In this document: piece by piece, positions 52,285 through 61,584 of the stretch | Layout: each line of letters begins with the position of its first letter | How positions within the stretch are numbered: the stretch's first letter is position 1 | Assembly (NCBI GenBank): GCA_013314775.1 | Contig: JABUFB010000010.1 | Location: 124,001 to 188,000, forward strand | Direction of reading: 5' to 3' | Length of the DNA stretch: 64,000 bases | Source of the DNA: Armatimonadota bacterium | GTDB lineage: Bacteria; Armatimonadota; Zipacnadia; Zipacnadales; JABUFB01 | Notes under the pieces: generated by a model | The model's database searches: none | What the model was told of the DNA's origin: nothing | What the model saw: only the letters and a program-made list of their open reading frames with translations | Position numbers and translations under genes: made by a program

Positions 52285-55200
52285 ATGGCCGACAGCCGGT
52301 TGCGGCGCGTCTTAGTCACTGCAACGCCGGCCATCCTCTGGTTTGTACTTGTCGCGGCCGACAACGGCCTCGTAGTGTATTCCGACCGCGCGAACAGATT
52401 CGAGTTCCCCGAAACCGACGCGCGGTTCGTGCGTATTCTCCTGGGGCCCGGCAGCGGCAATACGCAGGCGTGCATCGATGAGCTCGAGGTGTACGGTCCC
52501 GAGAGCAAGGAAAACCTGGCGCTTGCGGCGTCTGGAGCGAAGGCGTCCGCTTCCTCGTGCATTGGCGGCTACGTCCAGCACGCCACCGCGCACCTGAACG
52601 ACGGCGAATACGGAAATGCGCGAAGCTGGATTCCCGCCGGTGTCACGGGCGAGTGGGCGCAGATCGAGTTGCCGCAAGCGGCCCGGGTGTCATCCGTCGT
52701 CCTGTCGCGCGACCGCATGCGGCAGTACGGCGACCGTATCCCCAACCTGTTCGAAATCCAACTTTCCATCGACGGTGAGAACTGGCAGACCGTGCGCAAA
52801 GTTGAGGCTCGCGCCATCAGCGGAGCATTGGCAGGCAGCAGCCAAGGCGAACCGTCGCTGCCCGCACCCCCACCGCCCCCGCACGCTGGGGGCAGCAGTG
52901 AGACGCCGATCCCAGAGGACCTGAGCGCACCGGCGAAAGACGCCCTCGGCTTCGTAAACCTTGCATTGCGTCCGCAAGCGAAGGCATCTGCAAGTTCGGT
53001 CTATGCTGACGGCGGGCTGGCCATCCATCAGATTGCGCATCTCAATGACGGCAAGCTCGGCAATAGCAACAGCTGGATATCGAAAGGAGAGCCCTCGTGG
53101 GCGGAGATCGACCTCGGCGCGGCGTACTGGGTCTGGAAGGTGGCGTTGGGGAGCGACTCCAGCGCGAAGTACCGCGACCGCGCCCCGGCGATGTTCATCA
53201 TACAGGCGACCACCGACTCCCCTGCGTCGGGCGCCGAGGCACATTGGCAGACGACCTGGCGTCAATCTGGCCCCCCTGTAACTCTGCGGCGGGAGTTCTG
53301 CTTCAGGCCGGTGCGCGCCCGGCGCATCCGGGTCGCGATCCAGTCCGCATCGGACGGAGAAGCGCGTATCGACGAGCTTGAAGTCTACGGCCAGGAAGCG
53401 CCCATTGCGGTGGAACGCCTTGGCCCCTTGCCCGAACCGGAACCGGAGGTGCCCGGCCTTGCAGGTGCGGCTTTGCTCAGGATCGCCTTCCTGGCCGAAG
53501 AACACGCATGGCTGAAGACTTACGGACGCGCTGACCTGGACCCGAATCTGGTTCCGTACAATGGCCGCGTCACCGAATATCCGCGGCACGTCGGTGATGA
53601 CCGGCTGCCCTTGCCCCCTCTTCCCTCTTCCCCGGTGCTCGACGGCAGTCTCGATGACGCCTGCTGGGACTGGGCCTCGCGCGGTGTGGTGCGGGTAGCT
53701 TCAGCGGATGACTTCGATGCCGGGCCGCTTGTGGAAACGGCCGTGCATGCCGGGCGAATTGGCGGCCACCTGGTGCTGGCGATCCACGCCGGCCGGCTGC
53801 TTAGCAGCCATCTCGCAGTGCTTTCCTCAGCCAACTGGGAAGGGTGCGGGATCGTGGTGATCACCCCCGAAGGCCTCGTTTTCAACCAGTATTCGGAAGA
53901 CGCGCCCGGGCGGTTCAGGGTCGAGAAGAGCGTGCCGCTCGAAAGCGCGCAGGATCTGGACGCAGGTCTCTTCGAATTGCGCCTGCCGCTGGCGCTGTTT
54001 CCGGATGCGGAAGCTGTTGGCCTGCGCATCGGTCTGGGCATGGGAGGGCGCCACACAAGCCCGCGCGGGCGGCCCATACATTTCGCGTTCTCATCGCTGG
54101 GCATCGCCCAGCAAGGCAACTGCGAGACCGGGGCTTTCCAGGTGCGCCTGAGCCTGCCCGAAGGCGTCGCATCCGGCAGTGCAACCCTATCGCCCTTCGG
54201 GGGTACGGTTCCGCTGGCGCCAGGGCAGACCCGGGTGCTGAACATACCGGCGCAGAGGGGGCCCATCGGCAGGCAATGCGAGCTGAAGGTGAACGAGGCC
54301 GGGGTGGGTTCGTACACCCTGCATTTATTCCGGTATGATCCCCTGGAGCGCACACTGTCTTTGATGGCCGATCTGCTGGACCGGCTCGAGCGCAAGGGTA
54401 TAGATGTCGCGCCCGAGCGAGAGCGACTTGATGCATTCCGGAAGCTTCAGTCGGCTCTCGCGGCTGCCCCGCCCAATCTGAAAGCACAGCGAACAGCGTT
54501 TCTCGAGGCCCGGCTAGCCAAGCGTAATCTTTTCTTCCGGGAGCGCGAACTGGCGCCCCTGGAAAGCCTGCTGTTCGTGAAGCGCCACGCCTTCCACCCC
54601 TCTCATATCTACACGGACTACACCGACGCGCCGTTCCGTCCCGGCGGCGGGATATACCGGCTGGACATTCCGCACACTGGCGACCGCCTTGATCCGGAAT
54701 CGGCCACGCTTACGCGCTTGTTCGACTCGGGCGGGGGAATTGCCCGCGACCCGGCCGCCACCTTCGACCTGAGCCGCATTTACTTCGGGTACCGCCCCAC
54801 CAGAGACGGTTTCTACCATATTCGAAGCATGGATGCAGATGGCGGCAATCTGCGCGAGATCACGGTCGGCCCGTACCACGATTTCTACCCCTGCCCGCTT
54901 CCAGATGGCGGTGTGGCCTTCATCTCAACGCGCTGCGCCGCGAGGGTCTTCTGCTTTCGTGGCGGATCTTCGGTCCTGTTCCGCATGGACCCCGACGGCG
55001 GCAACATGCGCCCACTCTCGTATGCCAGCCTCAGCGAGTGGGCGCCTTCGGTCATGCGCGACGGACGCATCATTTGGACCCGGTGGGAGTACATCGACAA
55101 GGGCGCGGACTTCTCCCAGACGCTCTGGTCCATTCGCCCGGACGGCAGCCACCCGGAACTGGTCTTCGGCAACACCATCATCCAGCCCAACGGTTACGCG

Positions 55201-56427
55201 TGCGGGCGCGAGGTGCCGGGGACGGCCGAGATCTGCTGCACGCTGGTTTCCCATTTCGGGGACATCAACGGTCCCATCGCGCTGATCGCCCCCCGCGAAG
55301 GGCGTTTCAACCCGAAAGCGATCAGGAGCATAACGCCGGAAGTCCCCTGGCCGGGAATGTGGCCCTCCAACGAGTGCTTCCGGGACCCGTTGCCCATCGC
55401 GCGCGATTATTTCCTGTGCGCCCACGCGCCGCGAGACCGGTTCGGGCTGGCGGTCATCGACCGCTTCGGTAACCGCGAGTTGCTCTATCTCGACCCGGCC
55501 ATCGACAGCATGGGGGCAACCCTGTTTCGCCGCGAGACTCCGCCGCCGATCATTCCTGACGCCGTGGCTCCGTCCGAGGAAGAGGGCGAGTTCGCGCTGA
55601 TGGATGTCTACCAAGGGCTGACCCCGGCTGTGGAACGCGGATCGGTGAAATGGCTGCGGGTCGTGGAGGAAGTCCGTCACGACATCGCTCTGAACCCCAA
55701 CCGTGACCATGCTGATTTCATGAAGTGGTACGCATCTCCCGTAGACCTTGTGAGCGGTCCCTGCGGGTGGCCGGCATATGTTGCGAAGACGCCGCTCGGC
55801 CTGGTGCCGGTGGCGGAGGATGGTTCGGCACGGTTCAGAGCCCCCGCGGGGAAGACACTGTACTTCCAGGTCCTGGATTCTGACTATAACGAACTGCAGC
55901 GCATGCGGAGCATCGTCCAGCTGCAGCCCGGTGAAGTGCGCAGCTGCATTGGCTGCCATGAATCGCGGGCATCAGCCCCGCAGGTGAAGCGCCCCGTGGC
56001 CGTCACGGGGACGGCATCACAGCTTGTCCCGCCGTCCTGGGGGCCCGGTCCGTTCTCGTTTGAGGCTGTGGTGCAGCCTGTGCTTGATGCCCGGTGCGTG
56101 CGGTGTCACGGACCAGACAGCGAGTCGAAAATCGACCTGACCGGCACGCTCGACGCCAACCGGGTCCCCGCATCGTACCGGACATTGATCAGCAAGGGCC
56201 TGGTGCATTACGTGGACTGCGGCTGGAACTCGGGGGGCTGTGAGAAGCGCGAGCCGCTCACCTTCGGCACGGTGAAGAGCCCGCTCTGGCAGGTGCTGGG
56301 GAATGAACACCACGGGGTGACGCTCACGCAGGAAGAGGAGCTGCGGATCAAGACCTGGACCGACCTCAACTGCCCGCTCTGGCCGGACTACCAGTTCCGC
56401 GACGACCGGGTCGCGGCCATGCAGTAG
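52285..56427 (+). CDS. Large secreted c-type cytochrome related to hydrazine synthase alpha subunit, with discoidin-like domains (copy 2)
   Basis: A 1380-residue protein starting behind GAGGTGA, with a hydrophobic N-terminus (VTATPAILWFVLVAA). Residues 70-380 hold two F5/8-type-C (discoidin)-like domains, each with an ASASS plus AHLNDG pattern and a terminal IDELEVYG. Next comes a CBM9-like domain (about 440-640, SPVLDGSLDDACW). A propeller follows with NLREITVGPYHDFYPCPLPD, then the hydrazine-synthase-alpha-type domain (DGSARFRAPAGKTLYFQ). Heme sites are CIGCH (1221-1225) and CVRCH (1271-1275); the third site of the paralogue at 36773-40435 is absent. A periplasmic redox role on or near polysaccharide is inferred. 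Confidence 0.82.
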   Translation: MADSRLRRVLVTATPAILWFVLVAADNGLVVYSDRANRFEFPETDARFVRILLGPGSGNTQACIDELEVYGPESKENLALAASGAKASASSCIGGYVQHATAHLNDGEYGNARSWIPAGVTGEWAQIELPQAARVSSVVLSRDRMRQYGDRIPNLFEIQLSIDGENWQTVRKVEARAISGALAGSSQGEPSLPAPPPPPHAGGSSETPIPEDLSAPAKDALGFVNLALRPQAKASASSVYADGGLAIHQIAHLNDGKLGNSNSWISKGEPSWAEIDLGAAYWVWKVALGSDSSAKYRDRAPAMFIIQATTDSPASGAEAHWQTTWRQSGPPVTLRREFCFRPVRARRIRVAIQSASDGEARIDELEVYGQEAPIAVERLGPLPEPEPEVPGLAGAALLRIAFLAEEHAWLKTYGRADLDPNLVPYNGRVTEYPRHVGDDRLPLPPLPSSPVLDGSLDDACWDWASRGVVRVASADDFDAGPLVETAVHAGRIGGHLVLAIHAGRLLSSHLAVLSSANWEGCGIVVITPEGLVFNQYSEDAPGRFRVEKSVPLESAQDLDAGLFELRLPLALFPDAEAVGLRIGLGMGGRHTSPRGRPIHFAFSSLGIAQQGNCETGAFQVRLSLPEGVASGSATLSPFGGTVPLAPGQTRVLNIPAQRGPIGRQCELKVNEAGVGSYTLHLFRYDPLERTLSLMADLLDRLERKGIDVAPERERLDAFRKLQSALAAAPPNLKAQRTAFLEARLAKRNLFFRERELAPLESLLFVKRHAFHPSHIYTDYTDAPFRPGGGIYRLDIPHTGDRLDPESATLTRLFDSGGGIARDPAATFDLSRIYFGYRPTRDGFYHIRSMDADGGNLREITVGPYHDFYPCPLPDGGVAFISTRCAARVFCFRGGSSVLFRMDPDGGNMRPLSYASLSEWAPSVMRDGRIIWTRWEYIDKGADFSQTLWSIRPDGSHPELVFGNTIIQPNGYACGREVPGTAEICCTLVSHFGDINGPIALIAPREGRFNPKAIRSITPEVPWPGMWPSNECFRDPLPIARDYFLCAHAPRDRFGLAVIDRFGNRELLYLDPAIDSMGATLFRRETPPPIIPDAVAPSEEEGEFALMDVYQGLTPAVERGSVKWLRVVEEVRHDIALNPNRDHADFMKWYASPVDLVSGPCGWPAYVAKTPLGLVPVAEDGSARFRAPAGKTLYFQVLDSDYNELQRMRSIVQLQPGEVRSCIGCHESRASAPQVKRPVAVTGTASQLVPPSWGPGPFSFEAVVQPVLDARCVRCHGPDSESKIDLTGTLDANRVPASYRTLISKGLVHYVDCGWNSGGCEKREPLTFGTVKSPLWQVLGNEHHGVTLTQEEELRIKTWTDLNCPLWPDYQFRDDRVAAMQ

Positions 56428-56482
56428 TACTGTGGAAGCGTCGGATCATCACGGCGCGGGGATTTTCCTCGGACCCCGTATC

Positions 56483-56528
56483 CCGCCGGAATCCCCTTGC
56501 CACCATGAACGGCCCGGGATTCCGGCGG
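56483..56528. terminator. Perfect 13-bp inverted repeat between convergent genes
   Basis: CCGCCGGAATCCC (56483-56495) and GGGATTCCGGCGG (56516-56528) pair without mismatch around a 20-nt loop. It lies between the end of the heme protein gene and the end of the minus-strand barrel gene, so it could stop transcription from both sides. No T-tract follows on either strand. Confidence 0.6.
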
Positions 56529-56541
56529 TTCACAGCATCCA

Positions 56542-57330
56542 CTACGCGCAGAGAATCGACCGAACGATACGCACGTTCTCTTCCACCATGTCGTCGCGGT
56601 CGCCCCGGTGCATGCCCACGTTCACCACATCGGTGGGCTTGATGTTCTCGAAGGCGTACTCAAAGGCCATGCTCGCGTCGATACGCCCGGCCGCCATGAT
56701 CTTGTAGGCGATGCACGGCCTGTCGATCTTGCGCACGCACTCCGCTGCGGGGGCAAGGTCGGCGAGTTTGAACTTCTCCCCCTGCCCACTGTGCAGACTG
56801 CCGCAGTTGAAGAAGCAGACCACATGAAAGTCCACGAGGTCCAGGCTGTCCACCCAGTAATGGGTCGCTGGAGAGTGCCCTGCCACACCCGCGCGGATGC
56901 CCAGGGACTTCGCGTGGGTGATCCATTCCCGGAGCCTGTCGGCGTCCTGCTCCTGGTACAGCTTGTCCACCACACCGCCGTGGATATACATGGCCTTGCA
57001 GCCAATCTCCACCGCCTGGTCGATGGCGCCCATCATGTTCGGAAACCGGTTGTTGTTGATCTGCGCGATCCACTGGAGCTTCCCGCCGCCGGACAGATAC
57101 GTCGTCACGGCCTCCAACACGTGCGGCGTCTCGTTATTCGTGATCATCGTGTTGATCCCGGCCGCCTCAGCTCGCTCCCACGTTTCCAGAATGCGGTCGA
57201 CGGTATAGTACGCCACCATCTCCTGGTCGCGTTCCCGGTTCTGGTGGCTGTAGCCGCCGAAGGGGTTTGCGCCGATGATGAGGCGGGTGGGGTTGAGCCC
57301 CAGGAAATCCACAGTCGGCAGAAGGCTCAT
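56542..57330 (-). CDS. Conserved TIM-barrel-like protein of unknown function
   Basis: A 262-residue protein without signal peptide, from the ATG at 57330 (AAGGA 11 nt upstream); the longer frame has no ribosome binding site. It starts FLGLNPTRLIIGANPFGGYSHQ (shown in part: LIIGANPFGGYSH), then runs through alternating strands and helices: GINTMITNNE, LQWIAQINNN, AMYIHGGVVD, IRAGVAGHSP, VDFHVVCFFN. This is the pattern of a TIM barrel; the opening resembles aldo-keto-reductase-like proteins, but the catalytic Tyr/Lys set is not evident. The function is unknown. It is a cytoplasmic protein amid secreted ones. Confidence 0.75.
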   Translation of the reverse strand: MSLLPTVDFLGLNPTRLIIGANPFGGYSHQNRERDQEMVAYYTVDRILETWERAEAAGINTMITNNETPHVLEAVTTYLSGGGKLQWIAQINNNRFPNMMGAIDQAVEIGCKAMYIHGGVVDKLYQEQDADRLREWITHAKSLGIRAGVAGHSPATHYWVDSLDLVDFHVVCFFNCGSLHSGQGEKFKLADLAPAAECVRKIDRPCIAYKIMAAGRIDASMAFEYAFENIKPTDVVNVGMHRGDRDDMVEENVRIVRSILCA

Positions 57331-57436
57331 CAGTCGGTGGTTCCTTTCAGTTGCGCGCGGACGCTTGAAGCGATCGCGCGCCCGGTTATCCTGCTGCACA
57401 ACAACGCGGACAGTCTACCATCGGTTCCGCGGATTG

Positions 57437-60142
57437 TCAGCGGACGAACATCACGAAGCCCGCTTGAGGAAGATACCAGGTGCAGTTGCCCGTGCCGCGC
57501 CAGAGCACCCAGGGGTCGTCGCCCTGTTTGCGGACTGACAAATTGAATGGGTACCGCACATCGGGGTTCGGCGTGAAGCCCAGGGACGCAAAGGGCACCC
57601 GCATTTCCGCCACCCAGCGCCCCGCATCAATGACCGTCGCCGCGTACTGAATATTCTGGGCAGCCTTCTTTGCCACTTCCGTGGGCGCGCCGGCCTCCTC
57701 GCTTGAGACGAAGACCCCGTTGGTGAAGCCGCGCAAGACAATAATAGGTGCTTGCGCACCCAGTTGTGGGTTGCTGATAGCCAATTCCACCGCGTCACTG
57801 CCGCCCCAGTTGTCCTCGCGAACCATGGGAATGGACTTATTCACGAAGTTCTCGAGGCCAACATACAGCGCTTCGTCATCCCACGCCAGCCAGGCCCTGG
57901 TCGGCACCGGAACCTTCTCCCCATACACACCCTCCTGGATGACCATCCCGGCTTTCCTATCGAGGCCGAACCATTCGCCGGGCGCCAGCTTGCCATCGAT
58001 CACCGGAGGCGTGCTGGTCCGCGGGATTTTGAACACCGGCGCCGGCCCCGGCTTGCGTGGAGGCTTTGGCTTGGGTGGGGGCTGCGGGTTCGGGTCCTTG
58101 CGCAGTGGTGACACCACCGGCCAGGAGGCCCGGTCTTCGCTTTCGTACAGCCCGATTCTGTGGTACGGGATGGGACGGAACCCCAGTCGGCGCGCAGGTG
58201 ACTCGCGCTTGAGCCGGAAGCTTGCTGGAGGCTCTTCCACGAAGAGCGGGTCGACATCGATCAGGTTGTCCTCGAACTTCACCCACGGTTCGGCTTTCGG
58301 CTCCGTCCATCCCCACGGTCCGCCCCAGCAGATATTGCGCGCCATCACGTTGCCTTTTGGAGCGAGGGGCTCGTCCTCGAGGATGCCCAGCAGTTCCGGA
58401 TACTTGATCGACCACGGTGGCTGAGTGTAGTTGAGGTCGTGTAGCTCCTGTGTCGCGAACACGCCGACGCCCTTGGCCCAACCCAGCCCCCGGGCGTCGA
58501 TGCTGAAGGCCCGGTTGCACTTGATAAACATATTGTTGGTCATGATATTGTCGCGGCCGCCGCCGATGAGGATCGCGGTCGCAACGTCGTAGAAGATATT
58601 GCTCGAGATGTCGGCGGACGAGAAGCAGTCGTCCAGGTATACCCCGAGACACCCCTTGCCCATGAACCCGTGGATGTTATGCAGATAGTTGAACCGGATC
58701 TTGTGACCGCGCATGGACCAGGTCTCATCCGGCGGCGACGTGTAGATGGCGCCTGCATCGTTGGACTGGTACACCGAACTGTGGATCTCGTTGTACTCGA
58801 TGGTCTGATCGTTGCCGGTGAAGCCGATGGCTATATGCGGCACGTTGTCGATCAGGTTGTGGGTCGCGCGGTTGCCCACGCCGAAGACCGTGATCGCCTG
58901 CTGGTAGACCGGGTCCCAACGCGCGGTGTGGTGGACGTGGTTGTTTTCGGCGTAATGCCCCGCCGGCACGAGCGTCTTGCGGTCTCCGCCTTCGAGATGG
59001 ATGCCGCCCTGCCCGTTTCCGTACACATCGCAGCCCACCACACCATGCCGGAACCCCCCGTAGACCTTGACCGCCCAGTTGCCCATGTTTCTAATGGTGC
59101 AGGCGATCACCCGCACGTTCTCCCCGCCGCGCACCATGAAAGCGCTCCCGCGACCGGCCTCCACCAGCAGGCCCCGGAAGGTGATGTTGGAGGCATCGTT
59201 GAGCCTGAACAAGTCGCGCACGACCGACACCATCGCTTTGCCCGATGAGAGCGGCGCAGGCGGCCAGAAGTAGAGGATCGCGGTGTCGCGGTCCAGGTAC
59301 CACTCGCCGGGGCTGTCCAGTTCCGGCATCACATTCTCCGCGTAGAACCACTGGCCGCGCCTCAGGTTGAAGCTGCGGCCCTCTTTCGGCCCCAGGCTCA
59401 GCGTATTGCCGGCCGGGTCAATGGAGACCAGTGGAATGCGCTCGTCGGCCCAGTCCCAAACCCAGAACCCGTGGAGCCAAATGCCCTTCTCGTCCACCCA
59501 CCGGCCAGGCCGTGGGTCGTTGCAGATGAATCGGCCCTCTGGAGTGTTGGCATTGGCTCCCGCCGGCGCTCCATCGGAGTTGAGCACCTCGGCCATGTGC
59601 ATGTACCCCTCGTTCGGGTAACGCGAGAGGGTCATCGGCTTGTCGCGGAAGAACAGTTCCAGGCCCGGGTCCGACTGGTAGACCCTCGCCCCATTGATGC
59701 CCTGAAGATCAGTTATGCCCAGGGCGCCGAGGTCCGCCTGAAACACCTTCCCCCGGGCCACCGCGGGCAAGCGTTTGAGTGTCGCAGGATCACGCACCGG
59801 CCGCCAACCACTCACCACGCGGCCGCCCACGATCCGCACTTCTTCGCCCTTGCGCGCCCGGTACTCAACGGGGCAGGACTCGCTGCCGGAATCGGCGGCG
59901 GTGAACTCCACCGGTGCCGCGAGTTCGTACGTGCCGCCGGCGATCTCCACTACAATCGGCTCCTGCCGCCCGACCTTGTCAAGCTCCCGCACGGCATCCC
60001 GGGCACGCTGAATCGTTGCAAACGGGTTCGCCTGCGTACCCGGGTTCGTATCATCCCCCCCGGGCGCAACGTAGAAGTCAGGCGCGGCCAGCGCAGCGCA
60101 AGCCGGCAGCAGGATGAGACAGATCATAGTTGCGACGCTCAT
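57437..60142 (-). CDS. Secreted right-handed beta-helix protein with C-terminal CBM9-like domain
   Basis: A 901-residue protein; GGAGG 6 nt before the ATG at 60142 and an immediate signal peptide (MICLILLPACAALAA) fix the start. The opening FYVAPGGDDTNPGTQANPFA is the classic entry to secreted parallel beta-helix proteins. From about 330 to 600 there are repeated Asn-ladder turns (NVRVIACTIRNMG, HNLIDNVPHIAIG, IEYNEIHSSVYQ, DISSNIFYDVA). A Pro/Lys-rich linker (PNPQPPPKPKPPRKPGPA) precedes a CBM9-like or DOMON-like beta-sandwich (about 705-901, PPVIDGKLAPGEW). It is likely a polysaccharide lyase or epimerase with a binding module; no catalytic residues can be named. Confidence 0.84.
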   Translation of the reverse strand: MSVATMICLILLPACAALAAPDFYVAPGGDDTNPGTQANPFATIQRARDAVRELDKVGRQEPIVVEIAGGTYELAAPVEFTAADSGSESCPVEYRARKGEEVRIVGGRVVSGWRPVRDPATLKRLPAVARGKVFQADLGALGITDLQGINGARVYQSDPGLELFFRDKPMTLSRYPNEGYMHMAEVLNSDGAPAGANANTPEGRFICNDPRPGRWVDEKGIWLHGFWVWDWADERIPLVSIDPAGNTLSLGPKEGRSFNLRRGQWFYAENVMPELDSPGEWYLDRDTAILYFWPPAPLSSGKAMVSVVRDLFRLNDASNITFRGLLVEAGRGSAFMVRGGENVRVIACTIRNMGNWAVKVYGGFRHGVVGCDVYGNGQGGIHLEGGDRKTLVPAGHYAENNHVHHTARWDPVYQQAITVFGVGNRATHNLIDNVPHIAIGFTGNDQTIEYNEIHSSVYQSNDAGAIYTSPPDETWSMRGHKIRFNYLHNIHGFMGKGCLGVYLDDCFSSADISSNIFYDVATAILIGGGRDNIMTNNMFIKCNRAFSIDARGLGWAKGVGVFATQELHDLNYTQPPWSIKYPELLGILEDEPLAPKGNVMARNICWGGPWGWTEPKAEPWVKFEDNLIDVDPLFVEEPPASFRLKRESPARRLGFRPIPYHRIGLYESEDRASWPVVSPLRKDPNPQPPPKPKPPRKPGPAPVFKIPRTSTPPVIDGKLAPGEWFGLDRKAGMVIQEGVYGEKVPVPTRAWLAWDDEALYVGLENFVNKSIPMVREDNWGGSDAVELAISNPQLGAQAPIIVLRGFTNGVFVSSEEAGAPTEVAKKAAQNIQYAATVIDAGRWVAEMRVPFASLGFTPNPDVRYPFNLSVRKQGDDPWVLWRGTGNCTWYLPQAGFVMFVR

Positions 60143-60222
60143 CGTGTGCCTCCAGACAACGTAGTTCGCACTCACCCGGCTACTTCGGCACAGCGCGGCG
60201 GGCATCCTCCGCCGCCCGCGGG

Positions 60223-61536
60223 TCACTGCTTCTTCCCGAACCGCTCCGGGCACGTCCCGGCCTTCCAGTGCGGGGCGAAGTCGCGAGTGAGTTGCATATA
60301 GAACTCCGGCGTGTCGCCCCAGCGGTCGATCAGCGTGCCGTCCTCACTGAGGAAATCCTTCGGTTCGCTGTACGAGATCGCGCAGCCTTCGTCGTTGTTG
60401 TTCCAGCTTTCCACCAGGATGATGCGGCGGTCGAAGTGGGCCGGATCACTCAGGACCTTGCGCCAGCATTGGATGTACCGGAACTGGTCGTCACCATAGT
60501 CGGGGCTGAAATGGAGTGTGACCGGCTTGTTCCCGGTCTGGCGCGGACACCAGTGTCCGGGTCCGAGCGCGATGGCATTGGGGTAGATCTGCGGCCCGGC
60601 CATGCCTCCCCACCAGGCCACGTCATAGTCGACCACACCGGCCTGCGAGGTGACATCCGCCCGTCCGCCGTCTGGTTGCTCACCGTTCCAGCCGCCCACG
60701 AATTGTGGCCCATGGACGTGCTGGTTCACCCCGATATACGGCTCGACGCCGAAAGTCTCGCGGCAGAGCCGGCGCAGTTCCTGGAAGGTCCAGGCGTTCC
60801 ACTTGCGCAGCCCGGCATCCACCCAGGTCGGGAACCAGTACTGCATGATCGGCCGCGCCTCACCGTTCACAATGACCCGGGCCAGGGCCCGCAGGGGCAG
60901 TTTTGGCTCATACCCTGGCTCTCCATAGAACTGGCGCAGGAAAGCCCGTGTGGGCTCCCAAATCTCACTGATACCGTCTTTGGAAGCCTCGGTTCCGTCG
61001 CCGTCCTTGGGCTGGTACCACGCGAAGGGCGTCTCCAGGAACATCCCCATGGGCAGGGGCTCCTCGCCGCGCCGGTCCATCTCCGCCCACGCGTCCATGA
61101 GCGCCTGAAAACACGGCTGCGGGCTGAGGTCCTGGCTGAACCACAGGGAATGCCAGTCGTCCACCAGCACGAAATCGAACCCGCTCCATTTCATGGCGCG
61201 CCATTCGGCCATGAGCCACAGCGGGAACTGCTCCGGGTCCTTGTACGTGGCGGGCCAGCGCGAGGGATCAGGCGTCTTCCCCTCGGGCCAGTTTCTCGGA
61301 GACTCCAGGCCAAAGATGGATGCGCGCGGGTCATCGGCCGGTGGGAAGATGGCCCTCCACGTGCCGGACATGCCAAGCTGCCCGCCGGAGGTGACATTCA
61401 CATCATCCCACGGCCCACGGGAGAAGAAGTAGACCGCGAGCATGCGCTCGTCTTCGCCGAACACACCCTCAGTATCCGCGGCCAGTATGGGGGCCAGCAC
61501 CCACCCCAGCACCAGCGTCGCGGCCACTACCCGCAT
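60223..61536 (-). CDS. Secreted GH99-like/DUF5010-type barrel protein
   Basis: A 437-residue protein behind AAGGAGG at about 8 nt, with a signal peptide (VVAATLVLGWVLAPILA). The barrel carries MLAVYFFSRGPWDD at strand 1, FDFVLVDDWHSLWF, MGMFLETPFAW and the late ILVESWNNNDEGCAI. That last segment is the position of the ESWNEFxEG motif in GH99-like and DUF5010 proteins. Related enzymes act on mannose-containing glycans, but specificity here is open. It lies 80 nt upstream of the beta-helix gene on the same strand. Confidence 0.78.
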   Translation of the reverse strand: MRVVAATLVLGWVLAPILAADTEGVFGEDERMLAVYFFSRGPWDDVNVTSGGQLGMSGTWRAIFPPADDPRASIFGLESPRNWPEGKTPDPSRWPATYKDPEQFPLWLMAEWRAMKWSGFDFVLVDDWHSLWFSQDLSPQPCFQALMDAWAEMDRRGEEPLPMGMFLETPFAWYQPKDGDGTEASKDGISEIWEPTRAFLRQFYGEPGYEPKLPLRALARVIVNGEARPIMQYWFPTWVDAGLRKWNAWTFQELRRLCRETFGVEPYIGVNQHVHGPQFVGGWNGEQPDGGRADVTSQAGVVDYDVAWWGGMAGPQIYPNAIALGPGHWCPRQTGNKPVTLHFSPDYGDDQFRYIQCWRKVLSDPAHFDRRIILVESWNNNDEGCAISYSEPKDFLSEDGTLIDRWGDTPEFYMQLTRDFAPHWKAGTCPERFGKKQ

Positions 61537-61584
61537 GACTCTGCCTCCTTCGCTCTGCTTTCGCAGTTGGTGGCGAAGGCTGTC

